A DNA stretch of 64,000 nucleotides from Glycine soja (taxonomy: Eukaryota; Streptophyta; Magnoliopsida; Fabales; Fabaceae). The notes below the pieces were generated by a model, which was not told the DNA's origin, made no database searches, and was given only the letters and a program-made list of their open reading frames with translations. Numbering within the stretch: the first letter of the stretch is position 1; each line of letters opens with the position of its first letter. Below, piece after piece: positions 37,001-48,321 of this stretch. Position numbers and translations under genes: made by a program. The stretch is from assembly GCF_004193775.1 (NCBI RefSeq), contig NC_041008.1, positions 9,877,731 through 9,941,730 of the forward strand, written 5' to 3'.

Positions 37001-38176
37001 ATTCATATTTAATTATTTGAAATTTTTTATTTTAAATATATTTTATAAAATAATTTATTTTTCTAGAAAATAATGAAAAATCATAAAAAATATTGTGTCT
37101 TTTTTGTGGGTGCTAAATTTTATGATAACTAATTTTCTGTATAGTAACATTTTAATAAATTTTGCAATATATATTTAATAAACATAAAATTTATTGTATT
37201 TAAAAAAATATAGCATTTAATGGAATTTTTAAGTTGACTATGCATTTTATTTAATGCTATTGTTCAATTAATTTTACTTATATATAGATAAGCATTTCCA
37301 TCAATATATACTTAATAAATCTTCATTTTTATTTGTAAAATTTAAATGGACGGTATATTTTAATATTGATGATTGCCAATATCAAATATTATTTTATTTT
37401 CTAAAAAGTCTATTATTCTCATTGATCTACTTTTTTCTTGGTGTTTATTTTTAATTTGGAAATAAAGAAAGGAGAAAAGGACAAGACACTACATGAAAGA
37501 AAAAAAGCACGTTAGTGAGAATTTTGTGACTTGAAAATTGTAAAAATACATCATCATTGATTTCTCAATTTCTATTTATTTTAAATTTTGTTAGAATTAA
37601 TTCTAATGGAACTGAAATGTGATGGAGATATGAGTCTAAAATAATTTCAATGATAAATTGACATTTTGTCTGTTTACCTAGGGAAACAGATCGATTTATT
37701 TTATATTACATATTTAAGCTTTAAATGATTTTTTTTTCTAATTTTCTTTAATTATTGTATATCTGATGAGTTCATGTGTTGTCAACATTTATTAAAAAGG
37801 AGTCACTTTTGTTTTTTTTTTTGTTTATATTTAAAATTGTAGCAAGAAGAACACAAATTGAATGTAGAAGACAGTATATGTATGACTATTTAGAAGATTG
37901 GCGCGGCTATTTTGAACAGCACCACCTATAAAAAAAGTGTACAATTGAAACTTCTCGAGTAAAAGCAAGCTAGATTTAAACATCCATGTTGTGCTCCCTA
38001 GTATAGTATGCACAACAGTACATAATAGCATAATCCAAGTACGCCAGTTTATAAAAATAGATTGGAGAGGGTTTAAAGAAGACATTTTACACAGCAAAAC
38101 ACATTGGAGGTTTTGAACAACTTCATTCATTTTTGCTATTGGGTGAATGAACTTATACAACACAGTTTTTATGTTG
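36999..38176. other. intergenic, AT-rich, no supported gene
   Basis: Very AT-rich to about 37840. A more balanced patch at 37840-38165 carries a 110-codon minus-strand open frame (MLYKFIHPIAKMNEVVQNLQ at its start) that I cannot assign. It has no supporting splice sites or neighbours and may be debris. Confidence 0.4.
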
Positions 38177-38662
38177 ACCCCAATAATTTAGAAATTTTCA
38201 TACTGGTAATTTTTTAACTAATCAAATTATATGTTATCTTCTCATTAATTATTTTTTTCTTCAAATTAGTCCTTAATAGTTTTTTTAAAATTTTAAAATT
38301 GTAAATTTTTTAAATTAGAAAATATGATTGAAGATAACTTTATAATTTCTGATCCCTAAAATCTTTTTAGTTACTTTCAACACTTTTTATAAAATCTATG
38401 CTTAGGAAACAATAATAAGAAATTTTTAATCCCTAAATCCCAAAATATTTTTATATAAAAGGTGTTGAAAGTAACTAAAAATTTTAGGTTCAGATGTCTA
38501 AAATTATCTTTAATCATATTTTCTAATTTAAAAAAGTTACAATTTTAAAAAATAATAATGAAGGACTAATTTTAAAAAACAAAAAATAATTAATAAAAAA
38601 TGACATATAATTTAATTGATTAAGAAACTATCAATATCAAAATTCCTAAAATTATTGGGACA
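38177..38662. mobile_element. foldback element (long-stem MITE), about 486 bp
   Basis: The left arm (38177-38394) and right arm (38449-38662) are inverted complements of each other over almost their whole length, separated by a loop of about 54 bases. The outer ends pair as CCCCAATAATTTAGAAATTT with GTCCCAATAATTTTAGGAAT in reverse complement. Inner stretches such as TAGAAAATATGATT and TAGTTACTTTCAACAC also match. Mismatches and small indels show it is not recent. There is no coding content and the target duplication is unclear. A transcript across it would form a stem of over 200 bp. Confidence 0.85.
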
Positions 38663-39726
38663 CCTTAGAAATTCTCACATGTACCATCTTTTTGAGATTA
38701 CAAGGTGAAGGTCACTAACCATGGCTTAATCAACAGCTGATTTGGGATAAATTTTATGTGGTTGTAGGGAGAACAAATCTTATCCACGATTTGCTAATTG
38801 CTACTAATGAGACATGGCCCTTAGTTTTAAATGCTTTTAATTACATGGTTGTATAGGATGGGCACTCCTTAACCATGAGTTGATGTTGGGTAGGATAGCT
38901 AGGTTCTTGACTTGAAGAGGTTGATATTACTCCCTAGCTTCCCATATAGATCACTTTTGGTTATTGTAAATAAATCTTAATTTATACTATTTTCACAATT
39001 ATAAGCAAGTCTCTTCGGGAAAAAAACTTTTTATTTGTGATTTGATTTGCTATAAGTTTAATTTCTCCAGTTATATCTTATGTGCAAGTCATGCTACTTT
39101 CTGAAAAAAGTCATGTAAGTTACATTTTTCCCCTTTCACTTTGTTTATTTCGCCTTTATTGATATTACTTGCCCTATATATAATTCTCAATTCCTTTAGA
39201 TTTGCAGGTTGCAAAGTAGCAAGATTTTACAGTTTAGCTGATCGATCTACTTGGGGGTTATCTTTTTTTCTTTTTTTATAGTAAACTTTCGTTGTTAGTG
39301 AGGACTATAGTGTTATATTGACTGCAATATTTTGCAGCGATGATTATATAAGATAAATTAGTTTTGGGGGTAAGAAACTATAAGTATGTCACATAGTAAG
39401 GACTTCTTTTGTTATATTCTTTTTATTGTAAAACTAATTTTATATTTCTCTAAGATTTATTTTTATTCTTTTTTAAAAAATAAATTAGTGGTTTTTTAAA
39501 TTTATTTTCATTTTGATATTTATTTATTTTAAAAAAATTACTTAAAAATTTCACATTTTAATCTTAATTTTTTTAAAAAAAATTATATTATTATTTTTGT
39601 CTCAAATCACAGTTATCTATATTAATAAATTAATTCTCTTTGGTTTTTCTTTCTCTCTCAATTCAATCTACTTAACTATAGTTTTTACTTAAATAAAAAA
39701 TATTCCTATAATTAGAATATTATGTA

Positions 39727-39771
<45 letters not shown>

Positions 39772-40095
39772 TTTAAAAATTGGGAAATATGAAAAAAAAC
39801 ATGGTGTGCTTATTAATGGGCAAGACAATGTCTTTGGTTTAAAGGATGAAAATAATAAAAAAACTGAATTAAAGTAGAATATAAAAGATATAGATAAAAT
39901 AAATATAAAATTTCTCTTCTATATTATTTCTCTCCTCTTTACTAACAAAAAAAATGATTGAATGAATGAATAGCGTAAAAAACAATACGTAGTAACATGT
40001 GAAGGTGGGTGTGTATTATATATGTAAGGAAGTGCGCTTACATAGTAAAAAAAGAGGGGCCAAGGCTCATCCCGTCAAAGAAAAAAATGACGGGA
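38663..40095. other. intergenic upstream of the methyltransferase gene
   Basis: It contains a (TA)n tract at 39733-39769. A mixed-composition stretch at about 38680-39000 has no ORF. The sequence 39990-40095 immediately precedes the promoter TATA box. No gene is seen. Confidence 0.5.
39733..39769. repeat. (TA)n microsatellite
   Basis: A TA dinucleotide run of about 37 bases, upstream of the phosphoethanolamine methyltransferase promoter. Confidence 0.95.
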
Positions 40096-40099
40096 AAGC

Positions 40100-40106
40100 T
40101 ATAAAT
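40100..40106 (+). promoter_or_regulatory. TATA box candidate for the methyltransferase gene
   Basis: TATAAAT lies 116-122 bases before the ATG at 40222, in the context GAAAGCTATAAATGG. A start about 30 bases downstream would give a leader of roughly 90 bases with no ATG in it. The alternative is a longer transcript starting upstream or spliced at GAG|GTAAGA (40111). Confidence 0.55.
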
Positions 40107-40221
40107 GGAGGTAAGAACGAACGAAGTTGCAAAGCAAAGAATAGAAGACGAAGGGTATAGAGCTCATAACAATCCATTTGGTCTTAATTTGTTTCTGTTT
40201 TCTTCATTCTGTCAGCCATAT

Positions 40222-43200
40222 ATGGCTTCCTTGGCGACGGTGCAAGGTGATCATCATTACTTCATAATCATATTATTCATATACGTTCCTCATCCTTTAT
40301 TAGTTAATTTTCTATGTACACTTATACTGGCTATGATAATTGTTGCTTATTCTTTTCTATATGAATTAATTATATAATTACGTGAATGAGATCGATACTA
40401 AGAATATATGTTCGTGAGGAAATTAATTTATTAATGTTGATGTTGTAGATGAACGTTGCGTTCAGAGAAGCTACTGGATTGAACATACCACAGATTTGTC
40501 CGTAGAGTCAATGATGCTCGATTCCAACGCCTCTGATCTCGACAAGGAAGAAAGACCCGAAGTGCGTGCCTTTCCGATCCTTTTCCTCTCCATACTTCAT
40601 TCATGCTTATAATAAGTTAATAACCTTCATCTATTATTAGCATTTCTATTACTGTACTCATTTATCATATTTTTTTTCTGTAAATATTATTTTAGACTCA
40701 CTAAAATTCAGTTATAGTGCTTGAATTCTAACAAGAGTAAAAATTAATGAATATTCTTGACCACCAACAACAATTGATACGATTTATGCTCCTTAATCAA
40801 ATAGTTCAGAATTTAAATTCTAATCAACAAAATATTTTATACGACAAAAGAACACACAAAAAGAGAGTCAAGAACTCAATTCTAATATACTTTCTTGCAT
40901 CACATAATATTAATGCTAGTATATATATATTTTTTATTTTTATAGAATTTTAATATTATTTTTTTATATGCTCTCTATTATGCGAGGAATGGTATTTTCT
41001 AATATGTTCTTTGTTATTAAGTGTTAACTTTTAAGAATATTGATAGAATTAAAGAAATTAATTAAAATATAGTTCACTGAATCATTAAAATATAAATTAT
41101 CATGTAGAGTAAAATTGTTAACTTTTGTAAAATAAAAAATACTCTAAATGTAATTTTTAGAATGATTTATAACAAATTGATGGTGAAAATGTCTAAATAA
41201 ATTAACAGTATATTAAATTAAACTCAAAATTAAATATATCACGTTAAATGTTTTAAATTATTTATATTTTAATATAATAAATATTTTATTTCTAAATTTT
41301 TTATCATGTAACAATTAAAATTATCCGTATTTTATTCATAGTTTATGCTGACATTGTTATGACATGCAATGAATGATTATAAGACTCCAAATAAATTGCT
41401 TTCTCTAAAAGAGAAATGTTTTCATTCTATCTCGTTTGGATTCTTTGTTTTAGGGGTCATCGCCTTTTCTGTTATTATGCGCATGATAGTAATTTGGACG
41501 TTAGTTAGAGGACGGTGACCCTTAATTCTGATAGGGACATAATTTGAATAGGTTATTATATTATTAAATTCTTAAATAATAACATATAGATATTAAAAAA
41601 ATAATTACAGTAAGATTGTTTATCTTTTCAGTGTCTTTTTGGTTGAAGTGAAAAGTTCAGAAAAGTGATACATGAGATTCTGTATATACTTTATACGTGA
41701 ATGTATACTTTCCCTTATGATTGTTAGTTTGAAGTACTAAATTATTGGCCAACTTCCCTTTCTAATATAAGAAGCAAGATGAGAGGCTAGAAAATTTCTT
41801 CTTGTACCTTTTTATCAGTATCCCTTTGTTTTTCTTTTCTTTTCCGAGCAAGTGATTTTGTGATTCATCTATTTTTTTGTCACATAGGTTTTGTCCCTAC
41901 TACCAGCATATGAAGGAAAATCAGTTGTAGAACTTGGAGCAGGTATTGGAAGATTCACAGGTGAATTGGCCAAGAAAGCTGGCCAGTTGCTTGCTGTGGA
42001 TTTCATTGAGAGTGCTATAAAGAAGGTAATACCAATTTCTTACCACACTTTGAACACTAATTAATAATTATGTTTGTCTATTTTTTTTATAAAAAAATTG
42101 GTCCCACCCATATTGTGATATAATGTAATGACTAATATAATGACCTTAATTGGTTTCTCATCTCACATAATCTTTCTGCAGAATGAAAGCATTAATGGAC
42201 ACCACAAGAATGTCAAGTTCATGTGTGCTGATGTCACTTCTCCAAACTTGCATATTTCTGAAGGATCAGTTGATCTGATGTTCTCCAATTGGTTACTCAT
42301 GTATCTTTCAGATAAAGAGGTGAGTTTTTTTTCTTTTTTTGTTTTGTAGAAAAATTGAAGCATAGAAAATTTCTTGGTTTTGTTATCAGTTTAGACAATC
42401 TGAAGATAACATGATGTATGACATAATCCGTTATGGTCCCAATTAACTTCCAAGTGATAATGACCAGGTTGTATAATTTTGATATTAAATTTGGTGATGT
42501 GAAATAGCGTTCGTTTTAAATTTACATTGTGTTTAAAGGCTTCTTTTGGTCTTTGTTGGTTCTGTCCTTTTCCTTTTGCAATCAATGACAATGATGTATT
42601 GATGTTTCTAGCTATCGTCTATTGGTGAATTTGAAAGTAGTTGATGCTCATGTCAAAGTATTGGAAATAAATAAAAGAAGATGAATTTTTTCCATTTTTG
42701 CCCCCTTGAGGTTTTTCATCACTGTGAGAAATAGTGACATTGCTTCCTTGTCACTACTTTTTTTTTTTCTTTCCCTCTTCCTCCTTATAGTTAAGGCTTT
42801 TATTATTTCCCTTGATTCGTTTCAGGTTGAGAATTTAGCTGCAAGGATGATCAAATGGTTAAAAGTTGGTGGATATGTATTCTTCAGAGAATCATGTTTC
42901 CACCAATCTGGAGATTCCAAGAGAAAATACAACCCGACTCACTATAGGGAGCCTAGATTTTACACTAAGGTTTGTTTCGAGTGTAATTACTATTCCCTCT
43001 TTGTCCCTTTCAAACAATTGCATGAATAAAATGAGGTTGACAGCAACTTTATATGGAATGCTCTTTACTTACACTTTATGGAGATAAAACTTTTAAGATC
43101 ATATTAAAGTACAACAATTAGTCGGAGTTATTCAACAGAAAATGGTTGAGTTTGTGATGATAAAGACCAAAGATGTGCCTATGTTCATTAATTTTACAAA

Positions 43201-45946
43201 CAATAAACAATATATGCAGTGACATTGTAAAGATTTTTTTACCATGTCATTGAATCATAAATTATTATATATAATAAATTTATCAATTTTTATAATAATT
43301 ATCTTAAAAGTCATATTAAACATGATTTTTGATATGTAAAAACACATTAACACTTCAAGCCTAAATGTTTTTTTATCGGTAAAAAAAAAATACATTTAGG
43401 CTTGTAAGCTAATGTTATTATTGATACACCTAATTTTCTATACTCATATTCTACTATCATTCTAATTTCTAAACATGCTTGGTTTTGATTATCTTTCTCA
43501 TGTTAAGTAGGTATTTAAAGAGTGCCATACGAGTGATGATACCCGGAATTCCTTTGAACTTTCCCTTGTTGGATGTAAATGTATTGGAGCTTATGTCCGA
43601 AATAAGAAGAATCAAAATCAGGTAACAAAACATGGTTTCTATTTCTTTTAATTATTATATCTTATTTTAGTTTATTCAATTGATTGACAATATATGATTA
43701 AAATAGTAACCCTGTCATGCAGATTTGCTGGATATGGAAAAAAGTTAGATCACAGGATGATAGGGGGTTCCAGAGGTTCTTAGATAGTGTTGAGTATAAT
43801 CATAAGGATATTTTACTTTATGAGAGTGTTTTTGGTCAAGGTTTTGTGAGCACAGGAGGACTTGGTATGTTGTCATTTTCCTTTCTCTCTTATGCTTTGT
43901 TATGTGATGGAGAATTTTCCTTTCATTAAGGTAGGGATGTATGGAAGAATGATCTTTCTCAATGATGCCCTCTTATAATCTTACCTGAGCCATGGGATGG
44001 ATGAAAGGTTTGATAAGTGCTTTCTAAAAGTAACACCAAATCATTATAAAGATTAGGTGCAGTCAAATATTAATAATGCCTTGGTACAAGGTTTTATGAC
44101 ACTTCCTTTGCCTTTAGGAACATCATGTTTTGGATTCATAAAAGAATAAAGGTTGTCTGTGCAATAAACAGATTTGAAATAAAGAAATAAGAAATCCTGT
44201 ATTTCCAGCCTTTTATTCTGATTTTTTTTTTATTTATATTGTTCTCATTTTGATTATATCTCTCATTCTTAGACTGATGGATGATTTGATATACTATATC
44301 ATATTTTGTAATATTCTTTTTTTCTGAAAAGTTCCATGTGTATGGTGCTAATTAAAATCTAGAAGGTGCCATTTGTTTATTTTTGGAATCAGTCATAGTA
44401 GATTTCATGTGTTTCTAAAGTGCAAGTGCTCATTCCTTGTACAGAAACAACCAAGGAATTCGTGGCAAAGTTGGGACTAAAACCTGGCCAGAAAGTACTG
44501 GATGTTGGTTGTGGTACTGGGGGAGGTGACATTTACATGGCAGAAAATTTTGATGTTGAGGTTGTTGGCATTGACCTCTCCATAAACATAATTTCTCTTG
44601 CCATTGAACGTGCTATTGGACTCAAATGCTGTGTAGAATTTGAGTGTGCCGATTGCACTAAAAAAACATTTCCTGTGAATACATTTGATGTAATCTATTC
44701 CCGTGACACATTGTTACACATCAAAGTAAGGAACCATCTGTCTTAATTTTTGGTTGGTTAATGCCACACATTGTTACACGCTTTTCAATTCATTTCATAT
44801 TTCTAACTTCTGTTTTCTGCAATTTTTTTGTGGATTTATACAGGATAAGCCATCACTATTCAGATCATTTTACAAATGGTTGAAGCGTGGAGGTACACTT
44901 CTGATTACTGATTACTGCAAAAGTGAAGGAAGTCTATCATTAGGATATGCTGAGTATATAAAGAAAGGGGGATATTATATTCATGACATGAAAACATATT
45001 GTCGGGTATGGTAGCAAATATTATTAGTGTCATCATTTTTGGCTTCTCTATCACACTTGAAATTATTTCCTGTTACAACTCTTTTACATGACATGCTTCT
45101 TGTATTCTAAATCATGCACAGATGCTCGAGAATGCTGGATTTGATGATGTTGTTGCCGAGGATCGAACTAATTTGGTATGTTAGAACCCATGATAATGCT
45201 TTTAGATTGCTTTTTTGACAAATTATATTTTACTGTCCTTATGGAGTACTAACAAAATTATTACGTGACTACTTGTGTGTCCCAGTTCATGAAAACACTA
45301 CAACAGGAGTTAAATGCCCTTCACAGCAAGAAGGATGATTTCATTGATGACTTCTCGGAGGTGGAACATTTTGTATCTTTTTAACATACTATGTTATTAT
45401 CCCATTTCTATACATAAGGCTCTACAACAACAACAACAACGCCTTATACATAAGGCTCTATTTTAACTAATTCAAACTCATTAAGAAAGCTGATTAATTT
45501 AGTTAGGGACATTAACTTTGTTAACTAGATCAATGTTAGTAACATTCTCCAACACATACTTTATTATTGGTTAAAATTTATTGAATATTACAAAATCAGA
45601 AGAATGTTAGCAACACACTTAGTTTCTTACAGACGTACCCTTATTTGGTGGAAATCATGTTGCTCCCATATGAGGGGTCCAGTTCTCAAATTAGTGAGAT
45701 TCTCATAAATTTTAATTAATAAGAGAAATTTTAATCAATAAAAAATAGTGTTGAAAAGAGAACATTAGAGAGTCTATTGTTAGTAGAAATCTTTTAGTCA
45801 CTTGTCAGTTTTAATTTCAAAGCATTCACTGGTGGAATCATTGCTTTCAGGAAGACTACAATGAAATTACTGAAAGATGGAAGGCCAAGCAGATGCGGGG
45901 GGCAGATGGTGAACAAATATGGAGCTTGTTCATTGCCAAGAAATAA
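40222..45946 (+). CDS. PEAMT: phosphoethanolamine N-methyltransferase
   Basis: Twelve exons: 40222-40246, 40449-40561, 41888-42025, 42182-42319, 42826-42969, 43511-43621, 43723-43864, 44445-44725, 44844-45005, 45122-45175, 45286-45360 and 45851-45946. The 492-residue product matches the plant family length. It has two SAM-dependent methyltransferase domains. The first carries motif [17 protein letters not shown] (about 59-74), the second [17 protein letters not shown] (about 288-304). The protein opens [20 protein letters not shown] and ends WSLFIAKK. This soluble enzyme methylates phosphoethanolamine three times, with S-adenosylmethionine, to phosphocholine, the committed route to phosphatidylcholine and glycine betaine precursors. 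I chose the ATG at 40222. An in-frame ATG at 40105 would add 39 residues unlike the family and overlaps the TATA region. The last intron carries a tiny SINE insertion. All catalytic motifs are intact. Confidence 0.97.
45409..45460 (-). mobile_element. ultra-truncated Au-type SINE tail with 16 bp TSD
   Basis: TATACATAAGGCTCTA occurs at 45409-45424 and again, without mismatch, at 45445-45460. The 20 bases between (45425-45444, CAACAACAACAACAACGCCT) read on the minus strand as AGGCGTTGTTGTTGTTGTTG. That resembles the 3' end of Au SINEs, which end in AAGGCTTTGTTGTTGTTG (from memory). It lies in the last intron of the methyltransferase gene, antisense to it. A perfect target duplication around only 20 inserted bases fits an extreme 5'-truncated retroposition. 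Confidence 0.75.
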
Positions 45947-48321
45947 TAATTCTTCTTCTCATGATATGTCTTACTTTGCCTATATTTAGTTCAGTGTGAA
46001 CAGTTTTCCAAATGATAGTTTGGATAACTATTTTGTTGTTATTTATATCTTCTGAGCAAAATGTTTCTGCGTTCTAGCAAAAGATAATCAAAACTTCTAT
46101 CCGTTCTCTTCTATTTGAATGTGATGTTTACTAATTATGGCTTCCATGCTCAAAATAGATTTGGTTGCCCAGACAATTAGGCCACCCTAGTGACGTTTTG
46201 TGTATATAACGATCTAGTGACGTTTGAAAAGTAGAAACTGAAAGGTTAAACACTTACACCAGCTTGGTTTTAGCTCTGAAACAATTGAAGTAACAAGTGC
46301 ATTTCACTATCTGAAAAATTTAACCATCAACATGGTACTCCTTCTTTTAAGGCTGTAACACATTATTTATATGTCTTATCAAAATCTTCTGAGTAATATT
46401 ATTCATTTTTTTTAATTTTTTTTATCTCTCTTTATCACATTATTTATCTCATCTCATTTTGTCTCTCTGTTCCTATTTCTCTCATTAACCACAAACAATA
46501 GTTTATTAAGGATCAAAATAAACATAAGTATATTTTAAATTAAAAATATTTATAAATATAATAAATTATTTTGATACAAAAATAAAGATAAAAGATCAAA
46601 TTAAAATATAAAAAAATAAAAAAAATCGCCAACAAGATAAAAGAAATAAATGGTAAAATGTATTTTAAGTTCCTCAAGATTTAGTCAAAATAACTTATCC
46701 TTGAACTTTTAAATGTAACAAGTTTTGTTCTAAGGTCAAATCATAATAAAGTATAATATCAAAAATAAATTTTTTTACATATTTAATTACTCATTTATTT
46801 TCTATAATTACATAAATTTACTTTTTTTATACTTGAAAACTATTCATTTTAGTATTTATACAAGCACTTTTTAGTACTGTTTTGGTCTATGTCGTTAAAA
46901 ATAGCTAGACATTGTTGTTAACAAACTATGATGTGGCATTAACGTGTATTGCACTTAACGTTTAAGTCTTTATACTTGTACTATCTTAGCGTTTAGTTTT
47001 TATATAATTGCACAAATTTTATCTTTTAGTCCTTACACTTAAAAATAATTTATTTTAAACCTTATACAAACACTTTAAATTCTATTTTGGTCCATGCAAT
47101 GACAAAAAACTTAATGTTGTTGATAGTGGATGAAGTGACTTTGACGTGCGTTCTAACATAAAAGTAATGATTTCTGTTCCCATACAATATTTTTGTTTTG
47201 TTTTAATCCCTATCAACACCTTTCTCGTTTCTTACTCCTCGTTCTTCTCCTTTCCTCGACTGTTTTCTTCTTTTATTTTTCCTCTTTCCTTTTATTTGGT
47301 GGTTCCGTTTATTTTAAATTCTCTTAAACTAATTATCATTGACTCAAAATGGAGAATCTCAAGGTTTAAACATGCATCATAGACAATATGAGGTAGCTTA
47401 CGAGTAGCGATTTGTGTTAACAATTCTTGTATTAGCATAAACTTATATCATGTTTTAATCTTGTTGTGTAACATGTTTAGAAACATAAAAGTTGTCCCTT
47501 TACTTCATTTTCTAGATCAAGTAATGCTTCCACCAACACCACCTTCAAAAATTACCTCTGAAGGCAATGTGTCATGTAAACATTTTCTTTTTCAAATTTC
47601 TAGTAGCTTAACGATCATTAGAAATTTTTTGGCAGTTTTAGATTGTCAATCTCTATTTTGTGGTAATGTAAGAGAACCTATAGTTAATGAAATTACATGG
47701 CATGAATATCAAAGCGAAACGATGCAACAAGTTCTCAAGTGTAAGTCTGAAAAAAAAGTTTTCAAATGCAAAGACTAAATAATAAAGTTTGTCTAACTAT
47801 GAATACTAAATGAGTGATTAAAATGTTTACTATATTTCAGCCATTGTTTTTAAAGGATTATTAAATTATTATGTCGATGGAGTTTTTGAGAATTTTTAAT
47901 TAGTTTCTTAAACTAAAAAGTTATAATTGAGTTTTTTTTTCTTTTATATTTTTTTGCATTCAATCCTTAGAGTTTGTAAAACTGATTGTTATTTTTCCAC
48001 AAGTTTCAAACCTTCATAAACTAATTGTAAATATTAATATCCAATTACAATCTTTTTTATATGAAAAATGATTCAACTACAAATTTTAATAGTTTAAAAA
48101 ATTAATTAAAAATTCTCAAAACAATAAAAAATAAAAAAAGTCTACTAATTGTAAACCTTTTTAAAATATAGGAAGTAAAATAAATTTTAACCTAATCTCC
48201 AAATACATCTCAGAATAAATCTGAGAGAAGAAGAGAAAGCAAAATATGTTAATGAGAATGAAATGATTCTCCTGACAAAAACTGTTAAACTTAGTGAGTA
48301 CTGAGTAGGGAGTTGCCAGCC
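45947..48321. other. intergenic between PEAMT and VPS26C
   Basis: The first 150-200 bases hold the PEAMT 3' UTR. At 46660-47110 there are repeat-like segments with 'tttagtcctt' and 'ttttggtccatg' words in duplicate, typical of dispersed legume repeats. Open frames at 47146-47382 and 47461-47778 (105 codons) have no recognised similarity. The VPS26C leader is at the right end. Confidence 0.45.

Noticed and set aside
37831..38163. Minus-strand open frame of 110 codons
   Set aside because: It abuts the foldback element, and I could find no similarity or splice sites that would extend it.
47461..47778. Open frame of 105 codons between PEAMT and VPS26C
   Set aside because: Composition is ordinary intergenic and the peptide has no family hallmarks. 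It could be debris but cannot be called a gene.
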